The notes below the pieces were generated by a model, which was not told the DNA's origin, did no database searches, and was given only the letters and a program-made list of their open reading frames with translations. The position numbers were made by a program, and so were the translations under genes. From assembly GCA_025458665.1 (NCBI GenBank), contig JALOSG010000022.1:1-18150 (forward strand): a DNA stretch of 18,150 bases, in the 5' to 3' direction. Positions 8,401 through 14,377 of this stretch are shown one piece after another. The stretch comes from Serpentinimonas sp. Its GTDB lineage: Bacteria > Pseudomonadota > Gammaproteobacteria > Burkholderiales > Burkholderiaceae_C. Numbering within the stretch: position 1 is the first letter of the stretch; every line of letters starts with the position of its first letter.

Positions 8401-8951
8401 CGGTACGGCACCAGCGAGCCCATGGGGAAGAGGTCGATCAGGCCGCCGCGCACCGCGTATTCGCCCGGGCTCACCACCTGGCTCACATGTTGGTAACCCG
8501 CCAGCGTGAGCTGGGCGCGCAGCCGGGCTTCGTCCAGCTTCTGGCGCACCTTGAATTCGAAGGTGTAGCCGGCCAGGAAGCTAGGCGGAGCCAGCCGGTA
8601 CAGCGCGGTACTGGCGGGCACGATGACCACATCGGCGCCGGTCTGGTGGTCGCGCTGCTGGATACGCCACAGTGTGGCCAGCCGCTCGGAAATCAGGTCC
8701 TGGTGCGGCGAAAAATTGTCGTAAGGCAGCGTTTCCCAGTCGGGGAAGATGGCGCAGCGCAGATCGGGCGCAAAGAAAGGCAGTTCTTCCAGCAGGCGCT
8801 GGGCGTCGTTGGCGTCGGCCGTGACGATGGCCACGCAGCGCCCAGCGGCCTTTTCCTGCAGCCCCAGATGGGCGAGCAACAGCGCGTCGGCCGAGCCGCT
8901 GGGGCGGGGCCACTGGTAGCGCTTGCCGGGAGTGAGTTTGGGCAGGTCCAC
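5460..8951 (-). CDS. mfd: Transcription-repair coupling factor Mfd
   Basis: Mfd binds RNA polymerase stalled at DNA lesions, pushes it off with its dsDNA translocase and recruits UvrA. From GTG at 8951 it is 1163 residues, the usual size. In order there are a UvrB-homology region (FPDWETLPYDNFSPHQDLIS, SPGEYAVRGGLIDLFP), the RNA-polymerase-interacting domain (VGDPVVHSAHGIGRYRGL, about 480-500), the helicase core with Walker A GDVGFGKTEVALRA (about 640-655), the DEEH box (IIDEEHRFGVR, about 737), TATPIPRTL, the QLHQLRGRVGRS motif, and a C-terminal regulatory domain. GTG 8951 is preferred because VDLPKLTPGKRY matches typical family starts; a TTG at 8999 would add 16 low-complexity residues. It heads the serB/thioredoxin/exonuclease operon. 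Confidence 0.97.
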   Translation of the reverse strand: MDLPKLTPGKRYQWPRPSGSADALLLAHLGLQEKAAGRCVAIVTADANDAQRLLEELPFFAPDLRCAIFPDWETLPYDNFSPHQDLISERLATLWRIQQRDHQTGADVVIVPASTALYRLAPPSFLAGYTFEFKVRQKLDEARLRAQLTLAGYQHVSQVVSPGEYAVRGGLIDLFPMGSLVPYRVDLFDDEIDSIRTFDPDSQRSLYPVPEVRLLPGREFPMDDAARTRFRARWRELLDGDPTKSRIYKDMGNGVATAGIEYYLPLFFDHTATVFDYVGVDATLVLHGELEPAFQRFWQDTRDRYRLLQGDPERPVLPPDALFLDAESFYAAAKPHRQLALRAQADVEAGQNTLGWAEPLPELTVVRGADDPLARLQNHLRQSPHRVLLLAESDGRRESLLDFLRASGVSPPAFDDLAEFQASEERLGITTAALASGFAWTGAGIDLVTETELFAAGPTLRRRKKQEQVSDVDALIKDLSELNVGDPVVHSAHGIGRYRGLVNMDLGEKNPDGTPALQEFLHLEYADQAVLYVPVSQLQLIGRYTGVGADEAPLHKLGSGQWERAKRKAAEQVRDAAAELLNIYARRAARAGHPFRYSPHDYETFANDFGFEETADQKAAIHAVIQDMISPRPMDRLVCGDVGFGKTEVALRAAFVAVTGGKQVAFLAPTTLLAEQHYQTLVDRFAKWPVKIAEMSRFRTTKEVNAAAKGLADGTVDIVVGTHKLLSASVKFHNLGLLIIDEEHRFGVRHKEAMKALRAEVDVLTLTATPIPRTLGMALEGLRDLSVIATAPQRRLAIKTFVRNEGAGVIREAVLRELKRGGQVYFLHNEVDTIEHRAQKLQELLPEARIGIAHGQMPERQLEHVMRDFVAQRFNLLLCSTIIETGIDVPTANTIVIARADKFGLAQLHQLRGRVGRSHHQAYAYLLVPDMDSLTKQAAQRLDAIQQMEELGSGFYLAMHDLEIRGAGEVLGENQSGNMLEVGFQLYNEMLSEAVRCLKAGHEPDLLSPLGVTTDINLHAPALLPDDYCGDVHLRLSFYKKLATAKTNEQIDALLEEIVDRFGKLPPQGQNLIDVHRLRCLGQSYGVVKVDAAPGVTNIVFRPNAPVDPMRIIELVQKNRHVKLAGNDKLRIERELPQPKDRVQLVRDILRSLGQPTKQTEPA

Positions 8952-8997
8952 GGAAGAATTCAATCCAGACGGCCCTGGAGGCGGGGCCGGTGACAAC

Positions 8998-9027
8998 AAA
9001 AACGGACACCCCGCCAGCGGCGGGGTG
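8998..9027 (-). terminator. Intrinsic-terminator-like hairpin in the mfd leader (possible attenuator)
   Basis: A perfect 9-bp GC-rich inverted repeat (9007-9015 and 9019-9027, arms CACCCCGCC/GGCGGGGTG, 3-nt loop) is followed on the minus strand by TCCG and then five T residues (8998-9002). It lies about 47 bp upstream of the mfd start and points in the mfd direction. The 4-nt gap between stem and T-run makes it weaker than a classical terminator. If the TTG at 8999 were the start, the T-run would overlap the start codon. Function as an attenuator is inference. Confidence 0.45.
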
Positions 9028-9035
9028 CAGAGGTG

Positions 9036-9051
9036 CTGATTTTAGAATCAG
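9036..9051. promoter_or_regulatory. Perfect 6-bp dyad in the mfd/ispD divergent region
   Basis: CTGATT and AATCAG arms flank a 4-nt TTAG spacer, giving a 16-bp symmetric AT-rich site within otherwise GC-rich DNA. It holds a TAGAAT (9043-9048, plus) and a TAAAAT (9044-9039, minus), which could serve as -10 boxes. I see no convincing -35 partner for either. It may be an operator or overlapping promoter core for mfd and ispD. Confidence 0.3.
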
Positions 9052-9082
9052 GCCAACTGTTTGGGGTTATCGTCGACCTAAA

Positions 9083-9093
9083 CCCCCCCCCCC
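9083..9093. repeat. Homopolymeric run of 11 C in the ispD leader
   Basis: Eleven consecutive C bases lie 27 bp upstream of the ispD ATG, in the divergent mfd/ispD region. Runs of this length can change by slipped-strand replication and are also prone to sequencing error. The run is not in a coding frame, so any effect would be on promoter spacing or mRNA leader length. Confidence 0.9.
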
Positions 9094-9095
9094 GC

Positions 9096-9115
9096 TCGCC
9101 CCTACTCGCCCCTAC
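9096..9115. repeat. 10-bp direct tandem repeat, two copies, before ispD
   Basis: The unit TCGCCCCTAC occurs twice back to back (9096-9105 and 9106-9115) and ends five bases before the ispD ATG. It occupies the place where a Shine-Dalgarno would be expected, and none is visible there. Confidence 0.85.
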
Positions 9116-9120
9116 TGCCC

Positions 9121-9876
9121 ATGCCCGCCCACCCCAGCCCAGACCCCCGGCAGCCACGCTGCTACGCGCTGATTCCCTGTGCGGGCAGTGGCAGCCGCTC
9201 GGGCCAGAGCGGCCCCAAGCAGTACGCCCGCCTGGCCGGTCAGCGGCTGGTGGAACACACGCTGGCTGCGTTTGCGGCCGTGCCAGCCATTGGCGCCGTG
9301 GCGCTGGTGGTGGCCCCGGACGACCGCGAGGCACCCGCACCCCTGCCTGCCACCCCGGCGCACCCGCAGCACCTCTGGGTGTGGCCGGTGGGCGGTGCCA
9401 GCCGGGCGCAGAGTGTGTACAACGGGCTCCAGGCCTTGGCCCGCGAGGGCGCGCAGCCGAACGACTGGGTGCTGGTGCACGACGCGGCCCGGTGCCTGGT
9501 GACACCTTTACACATTGAAGCGCTGCTGGCCGCGTGCCAGGAGCACCCGGTGGGCGGCCTGCTGGCCCTGCCGCTGGCCGATACGCTCAAGGCCGCCGAG
9601 GTGCTTCCCACTGGCCACACCGTAGCCGCTGCCACGCTGCCGCGCGAAGGCAAATGGCTGGCGCAAACCCCGCAGATGTTCCGCCTGGGCGCACTCACCG
9701 CCGCCCTGCAGGCCGCCGAGCCCAGCGGGTTTGCTGGTATCACCGACGAGGCCAGCGCCATGGAGGCCGCCGGCCTGCAGCCGCTGCTGGTGCCTGGCAG
9801 TGCGCAGAATTTCAAGCTCACCTACCCGGAAGACTTCGTGCTGGCCGCCGCTGTGCTGGCCGCCCGTTCCGCGTAG
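9121..9876 (+). CDS. ispD: 2-C-methyl-D-erythritol 4-phosphate cytidylyltransferase
   Basis: IspD joins CTP and 2-C-methyl-D-erythritol 4-phosphate to give CDP-ME in the MEP isoprenoid pathway. The 251-residue protein carries the nucleotide-binding glycine-rich segment IPCAGSGSRSGQSGPKQY (18-35, Lys33), GGASRAQSVYNGL (91-103), VLVHDAARCLV (117-127, Asp121), ITDEASAMEA, and NFKLTYPEDF (230-239, Lys232). ATG at 9121 gives a short, Pro-rich extension before the conserved core and has no visible Shine-Dalgarno; the upstream bases are pyrimidine-rich. It is followed 34 bp later by ispF, so the pair is likely one operon. Confidence 0.95.
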   Translation: MPAHPSPDPRQPRCYALIPCAGSGSRSGQSGPKQYARLAGQRLVEHTLAAFAAVPAIGAVALVVAPDDREAPAPLPATPAHPQHLWVWPVGGASRAQSVYNGLQALAREGAQPNDWVLVHDAARCLVTPLHIEALLAACQEHPVGGLLALPLADTLKAAEVLPTGHTVAAATLPREGKWLAQTPQMFRLGALTAALQAAEPSGFAGITDEASAMEAAGLQPLLVPGSAQNFKLTYPEDFVLAAAVLAARSA

Positions 9877-9910
9877 TCACCCCTTGCGTTTTCCCTCACC
9901 GAGTACCGCC

Positions 9911-10408
9911 ATGAACATTGCAGATTTCCGTGTTGGAGAAGGCTGGGACACCCACGCCCTGGTGCCGGGGCGCAAGCTGGTGCTGGGCGGGGTGCACATT
10001 CCCCACCATGCCGGGCTGCTGGGCCATTCCGATGCCGATGCCCTGCTGCACGCCATTACCGATGCGCTGCTGGGCGCCGCCGGCCTCGGTGACATAGGCA
10101 GCCATTTCCCCGACACCGACTCTCGTTTTGCCGGCGCCGATTCCGCCGTCTTGCTGGCCCACGCGTGGGGCGCGGTACAGGCCCGTGGGTACGTGCTGGC
10201 CAATGTGGACGCCACCATCGTGGCCCAGGCGCCCAAACTGGCGCCCTACCGGCCCGCCATGCAGGCGCGGGTGGCCGAAGTGCTGGGCTTGCCGCCAGAT
10301 CGGGTGAACATCAAAGCCAAGACCGCCGAACGGCTGGGGCCGGTGGGGCAGGGCCTGTCCATAGAGGCCCGCGCGGTGGTGCTGTTGCTCAGGCCTTCAG
10401 CAGCTTGA
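9911..10408 (+). CDS. ispF: 2-C-methyl-D-erythritol 2,4-cyclodiphosphate synthase
   Basis: IspF cyclises CDP-ME 2-phosphate to ME-2,4-cyclodiphosphate with release of CMP, the MEP step two after IspD. The 165-residue product contains RVGEGWDTHAL with metal ligands Asp13 and His15, LLGHSDADALLHAITDALLG with metal ligand His47, DIGSHFPDTD (61-70), and the C-terminal KTAERLGPVGQGLSIEARAV that shapes the CMP pocket. ATG at 9911 is close to the expected start. Its last 20 bp overlap the end of the convergent histidine kinase gene, so there is no room for a classical terminator between them. Confidence 0.97.
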   Translation: MNIADFRVGEGWDTHALVPGRKLVLGGVHIPHHAGLLGHSDADALLHAITDALLGAAGLGDIGSHFPDTDSRFAGADSAVLLAHAWGAVQARGYVLANVDATIVAQAPKLAPYRPAMQARVAEVLGLPPDRVNIKAKTAERLGPVGQGLSIEARAVVLLLRPSAA

Positions 10409-11717
10409 GCGTGGCCATGAGCCCACCCTGAGGGTGGTTGCCGAGTGTGAAGTCGCCGCCCATGCGGTTGAGCGTCTTGCTCACAATGGCCAGTCCCAAC
10501 CCGGAACCGAGTGCCGAAGTGCGGGCCTGATCGGCGCGGAAGAACGGTTCGGTCAGGCGGCCCAGCACGGCATCGGGCACACCGGGGCCGTGGTCGCGCA
10601 CCGTCAGCGTGACCCAGCGGCCGGTTTCGCTGGCGTACACGTCCACCTCCACGGTCCCAGCGCCGCCTTCTTGCGGCGGGCTGGGCGTGTGGCCGTAGCG
10701 CAGTGCGTTTTCCAGCAGGTTGGAGAGCACCCGGCGCAGTTCCACCGGGTCGGACTTCACTCGAATGCGGTCGGGCACCTGGATTTTGATTTTCAGCTGC
10801 TCGTGCTTGAACAGCGGCTGGCTGGCCTGGCGCACCACATCGGCCAGCGCCACGGTCTGCAGGGTCAGGTGGTCGGCGCGGGCGTAGTCCAGAAACTTGT
10901 CGATGATGGCATTGACCTGTTCGATGTCTTCGGCCATGTGCGCGCGGGCTTCCGGGTCGGTCACGCTCATCTCGGTTTCCAGCCGCAGGCGCGACAGCGG
11001 TGTGCGCAGATCGTGTGAAATGCCCGCCAGCATGAGGGTGCGGTCCTGCTCCGCCTTGCGCAACTGGCGCGCCATGCGGTTGAAGCCGATGTTCACCTCA
11101 CGGATTTCGGCGGTGGGTACGTTCTCGTCGAGCAGCTTGTCCTGAAAATCGCCTTCGCGCACCTGGCTGGTGGCTACCGAAAGCAGCTTCAGTGGCCGGT
11201 TGATGAGGCGTGTGAACACCGCCGCACCCAGCAGCGAAGTACCTATGGCAATGGCCAGCCACACCAGCCAGGTGAAGCCTTCCACCACTTGCAGGCGCTC
11301 GGGGTCGGCCAGCAGCCAGTAGGTTTCCTGGTCTATCTCGAAGCCTATCCACAAGCCGCGGAAACCATTCATTTCCCGCGCCACTATGGTGTTCTCGCCC
11401 AGCATCCCCGCCAGAGCTTCGGAAATGCTGCGCCCCAGCTCGTCCTGGTCGTAGAGGAGGAAGGTATCGCTGGGCTCGCGCACAGCAATGCGGACGTTCT
11501 CCTGGTCTACCAGCGTCTTGATGAGCGAGACCCGCGCAATGGAATCGGCGTGCACCAGGGCCGCACGCGTCAGGTTCACCATGGTGGCGAGCTGCTGCGC
11601 GCTCTGCAGCGCGCGCGGCTTGAACTCCAGCGCACGGAATGTTTGCAGCCACGCGAATATGCACCCGAGCAGCAACAGGCTCAGGAACAGGAAGGTGCGC
11701 CAGAAAAGGCTGACCAT
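10389..11717 (-). CDS. Sensor histidine kinase, EnvZ-like
   Basis: A 442-residue inner-membrane kinase, partner of the response regulator 39 bp upstream on the same strand. There are two membrane segments (about 5-25 and 148-168) flanking a roughly 120-residue periplasmic sensor part with no domain I recognise. A HAMP linker (about 170-222) follows, then the phosphoacceptor box AGISHDLRTPLSRLRLE with His235, the N box SNLLENALRYG (332-342), G1 DHGPGV (375-380), the F box EPFFRAD (390-396) and G2 GSGLGLAIV (404-412). The arrangement is that of EnvZ-type kinases; the signal is unknown. A Pro/Gly-rich loop (343-354) sits after the N box. The stop lies inside the last codons of convergent ispF. 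Confidence 0.94.
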   Translation of the reverse strand: MVSLFWRTFLFLSLLLLGCIFAWLQTFRALEFKPRALQSAQQLATMVNLTRAALVHADSIARVSLIKTLVDQENVRIAVREPSDTFLLYDQDELGRSISEALAGMLGENTIVAREMNGFRGLWIGFEIDQETYWLLADPERLQVVEGFTWLVWLAIAIGTSLLGAAVFTRLINRPLKLLSVATSQVREGDFQDKLLDENVPTAEIREVNIGFNRMARQLRKAEQDRTLMLAGISHDLRTPLSRLRLETEMSVTDPEARAHMAEDIEQVNAIIDKFLDYARADHLTLQTVALADVVRQASQPLFKHEQLKIKIQVPDRIRVKSDPVELRRVLSNLLENALRYGHTPSPPQEGGAGTVEVDVYASETGRWVTLTVRDHGPGVPDAVLGRLTEPFFRADQARTSALGSGLGLAIVSKTLNRMGGDFTLGNHPQGGLMATLKLLKA

Positions 11718-11756
11718 GGTGGTGCGGGCCTCAGGCCCCGATTCCCGGAATCTGCC

Positions 11757-12500
11757 TCAATCGCTGCTGCCATCGGGCACGAACACGTAGCCCACACCCC
11801 ACACCGTCTGCAGGTAGCGTGGTGATGCCGCGTCCTCTTCAATCAGCTTGCGCAGGCGCGACACCTGCACATCGAGGCTGCGGTCGAACGGTTCGAACTC
11901 GCGTCCACGCGCCAGTTGGGCGAGCTTTTCGCGGGACAGCGGCTGGCGCGGGTGGCGCACCAGCGCCTTGAGCATGGCGAATTCGCCCGTGGTAAGCGGT
12001 ACATCCTCCTCATTGCGGCGCAGCGTGCGCAGGCCCAGATCGAAGGTGTAGGGGCCAAAGGTCACCACCTCGGGCTCGTTCGATGGGGCACCCGGCACCT
12101 CCACCGGCGGGCGGCGGCGCAATACTGCGTGCACGCGGGCCAGCAGTTCGCGCGGGTTGAAGGGCTTGCCCAGGTAGTCGTCGGCACCCACTTCCAGGCC
12201 CACGATGCGGTCTATGTCCTCGCTCTTGGCGGTGAGCATGATGATGGGCGTCTTGTCGTTGGAGGCGCGCAGGCGGCGGCATACGCTCAGGCCGTCCTCG
12301 CCGGGCATCATCAGGTCGAGCACGATGAGGTCTACGGTATCGCGCAGCAGCAGGCGGGTGAGCGAGCGGCCGTCCTCGGCCAGCAGCACATCGAAGCCTT
12401 CCTGGGTCAGGTAGCGCTTGAGCAGTTCGCGGATGCGGGCGTCGTCATCGACCACCAGAATGCGGTCTTTGCGGGGGTGTTTATGGGTACTTAGGGACAT
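11757..12500 (-). CDS. ompR: Response regulator, OmpR family (winged helix)
   Basis: A 247-residue cytoplasmic transcription factor. The receiver domain (13-125) has acidic residues in LVVDDDARIRE, phosphoacceptor Asp62 in LIVLDLMMPGEDG, and conserved Lys112 in YLGKPFNPRELLARV. The C-terminal winged-helix domain (about 145-243) includes LTTGEFAMLKALVRHP, SREKLAQLARG, RSLDVQVSRLRKLIE and the end YLQTVWGVGYVFVPDG. ATG at 12500 is chosen over an upstream in-frame ATG because of a GGGAG Shine-Dalgarno at a good distance. With the EnvZ-like kinase it forms an operon. Three TGTTACA-type elements upstream suggest autoregulation. The symbol reflects subfamily resemblance; other OmpR-family names used in Burkholderiales are possible. 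Confidence 0.93.
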   Translation of the reverse strand: MSLSTHKHPRKDRILVVDDDARIRELLKRYLTQEGFDVLLAEDGRSLTRLLLRDTVDLIVLDLMMPGEDGLSVCRRLRASNDKTPIIMLTAKSEDIDRIVGLEVGADDYLGKPFNPRELLARVHAVLRRRPPVEVPGAPSNEPEVVTFGPYTFDLGLRTLRRNEEDVPLTTGEFAMLKALVRHPRQPLSREKLAQLARGREFEPFDRSLDVQVSRLRKLIEEDAASPRYLQTVWGVGYVFVPDGSSD

Positions 12501-12532
12501 GGCTTTCTCCCGTGGGCGGCGGGCCGCCGGTT

Positions 12533-12608
12533 TGTAACAAAGGCCATTGTGACAGCCGTTTCCCGCTGCTGTTACAACTTTTCCGACCCCCCACACAGGC
12601 TGTTACAA
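12533..12608. promoter_or_regulatory. Cluster of TGTTACA-type repeats upstream of the response regulator
   Basis: The core TGTTACA occurs on the plus strand at 12570-12576 and 12601-12607, each within the identical 10-mer GCTGTTACAA (12568-12577 and 12599-12608). Its inverse TGTAACA occurs at 12533-12539, and a one-mismatch form TGTGACA at 12548-12554. The two identical 10-mers are 31 bp apart, about three helical turns. The position, between the divergently read response regulator and SIMPL gene, suits an operator bound by the regulator itself, although binding is inference. Confidence 0.5.
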
Positions 12609-12738
12609 ATGTTGCCCCAGCGCGCAGGAAGCCCATGTTTTGTCGCCAGATGAGCGCATTTGCAGCCCCACATGCTGGCAAACTGCCGCTGGATCTCTGC
12701 CGACTTTTGTCATCCACGCTACCCGAAGGGACACCCCC

Positions 12739-13485
12739 ATGCAGCAAAAAATCCGCCCCACCACTGACTCAGTTCTGTCTGCCCCGCCGCAGCTCTTGGC
12801 CGCCTGCGTGTGGGCCAGCGCTGCGCTGTGGGCTACCCATGCCGCGGCCCAGACCCTGCCCGAGCCGCGCAACGTGGTGCAGTTGCAGGCCAGTGCCCAG
12901 CGCGAGGTGGTGCAGGACTGGCTCACCGTGGTGCTGGCAGCGCGCCACCAGGCCAGCGACGCGGCCACCGTGCAGAACCAGCTGAAGGCGACGCTGGAGC
13001 AGGCGCTACAGAAGGCCCGCGCGGCGGCCAGGCCCGGCGAGGTGGAGGTGAGCACCGGCACCTTCAACGTCACGCCACGCTACGGCCGCGATGGCGTGGT
13101 GCAGGGCTGGCAGGGCACGGCGGAGTTGCTGCTGCAGGGCCGCGATGTGGCCCGGCTGTCCACCCTGGCGGGCACGCTGCCCGGCATGGCGGTGGGGCAG
13201 ATGCGCTTTTCCGTGAGCCGCGACGCTGCCCGCAGCCTGGAAGCCGAGGTGCGCGACGAAGCCATAGCCAACTTCCGCCAGGCCGCGCAGGCGGTGACGC
13301 AAAGCTTTGGCATGCGCAGCTACCAGCTGCGCGAAGTTTCCATCCAGAGCGGCGCCGAAGCGCCCATGTTCCGTGCTGCACCCATGGCCATGATGGAGGC
13401 CAGCGCCTCCAGCGCCCCGGTGCCGGTGGAGCCCGGCCGCAGCCTGGTGCAGGTCACGGTCTCGGGGAGCGTGACGCTGCAGTGA
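12739..13485 (+). CDS. Exported SIMPL-domain (DUF541) protein
   Basis: A 248-residue protein of the SIMPL/DUF541 family, which includes Brucella BP26/OMP28 and E. coli YggE. These are periplasmic or outer-membrane proteins linked to stress tolerance, with no firm biochemical role. The N-terminus has a hydrophobic stretch (about 17-33) and a probable signal peptidase I site after AAA at 35-37, so the mature protein starts near QTLPEP. The body has the typical pattern of a VVQLQASAQREV strand, a long helical segment, then FNVTPRYG, and ends in a VQVTVSGSVTLQ strand. ATG 12739 follows an AAGGGA Shine-Dalgarno; an upstream in-frame ATG at 12640 would bury the signal peptide. It is divergent from the response regulator and convergent with the dehydrogenase gene, 8 bp away. 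Confidence 0.85.
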   Translation: MQQKIRPTTDSVLSAPPQLLAACVWASAALWATHAAAQTLPEPRNVVQLQASAQREVVQDWLTVVLAARHQASDAATVQNQLKATLEQALQKARAAARPGEVEVSTGTFNVTPRYGRDGVVQGWQGTAELLLQGRDVARLSTLAGTLPGMAVGQMRFSVSRDAARSLEAEVRDEAIANFRQAAQAVTQSFGMRSYQLREVSIQSGAEAPMFRAAPMAMMEASASSAPVPVEPGRSLVQVTVSGSVTLQ

Positions 13486-13493
13486 GGCCGGCC

Positions 13494-14264
13494 TTACTGC
13501 GCTGTCCAGCCGCCGTCCATGTTCCAGGCCACACCGCGCACGTTGTTGGCCGCCGGCGAACAGAAGAACACCGCCAGTTCGCCCAGCTCTTCCGGCGTGG
13601 TGAACTGCATGGAGGGTTCTTTCTCGCCCAGCAGCAGGCGCGTGGCTTCCTCGTTGCTCAGGCCCAGCGCGGCGGCCTTGGCGTCCACCTGCTTCTGAAC
13701 CAGCGGCGTGAGCACCCAGCCCGGGCAAATGGCGTTGCAGGTCACACCAGTGGTGGCGTTTTCCAGCGCCGTCACCTTGGTCAGGCCCACAATGCCGTGC
13801 TTGGCCGCCACATAGGCGGATTTGTCGGCAGAACCCACCAGCCCGTGCACCGAAGCCACGTTGATGATGCGGCCCCAGTTGGCCTCGCGCATGGCGGGCA
13901 GCGCCAGGCGCGAGGTGTGGAACGCGCTGGTCAGGTTGATGGCAATCACCGCATCCCAGCGCTCCACCGGGAAGTTGTGCACCGGCGCCACATGCTGAAT
14001 GCCCGCGTTGTTCACCAGCACATCCACGCGGCCAAAGCTGCGCGCGGCCTGCTGCATCATGTCTTCAATGTCGGCGGGTTTGCTCATATCGGCGCCGTGG
14101 TAGAGCACCTGCACGCCCAGCGCCTCCAGCTCGGCCTTGGGGCCCTCCACATCGCCAAAACCGTTCATGACGATGTTGGCACCCTGGCGGGCCAGGGCCT
14201 TGGCAATGCCCAGGCCTATGCCGCTGGTGGAGCCGGTGACGAGGGCGGTCTTGTTCTTGAGCAT
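13494..14264 (-). CDS. bdhA: D-3-hydroxybutyrate dehydrogenase (short-chain dehydrogenase)
   Basis: This enzyme interconverts D-3-hydroxybutyrate and acetoacetate with NAD, feeding polyhydroxybutyrate breakdown products to central metabolism. The 256-residue protein has the classical SDR cofactor motif TGSTSGIG (10-17), NNAG (85-88), Asn110, and the catalytic Ser138, Tyr151 and Lys155 in VASVHGLVGS and SAYVAAKHG. The C-terminal NMDGGWTAQ ending, GIQHVAPVHNFP and FTTPEELGELAVFF strongly resemble known bacterial 3-hydroxybutyrate dehydrogenases. ATG 14264 is chosen because a GGAG lies about 9 bp upstream and it gives the family length; the open frame continues upstream to 14366 without similarity. 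It is divergent from an alpha/beta hydrolase. Confidence 0.93.
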   Translation of the reverse strand: MLKNKTALVTGSTSGIGLGIAKALARQGANIVMNGFGDVEGPKAELEALGVQVLYHGADMSKPADIEDMMQQAARSFGRVDVLVNNAGIQHVAPVHNFPVERWDAVIAINLTSAFHTSRLALPAMREANWGRIINVASVHGLVGSADKSAYVAAKHGIVGLTKVTALENATTGVTCNAICPGWVLTPLVQKQVDAKAAALGLSNEEATRLLLGEKEPSMQFTTPEELGELAVFFCSPAANNVRGVAWNMDGGWTAQ

Positions 14265-14377
14265 GGGGAGGACTCCGTTTCCATTACGATCGGTTGCTGT
14301 AAGCATGGGCTGGCCATGGCTGCGGAAATTATCCCGCATGGCTGTGCCCCGTTTTTTCAAGGGCAAGGGGAGATGTC

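Noticed and set aside
5487..8993. Open frame of 1168 codons on the plus strand, exactly antisense to mfd
   Set aside because: High GC with strong third-position bias removes stops from the antisense frame. The translation is rich in His, Gln, Val and Ala with no recognisable domain, while mfd on the other strand is fully conserved.
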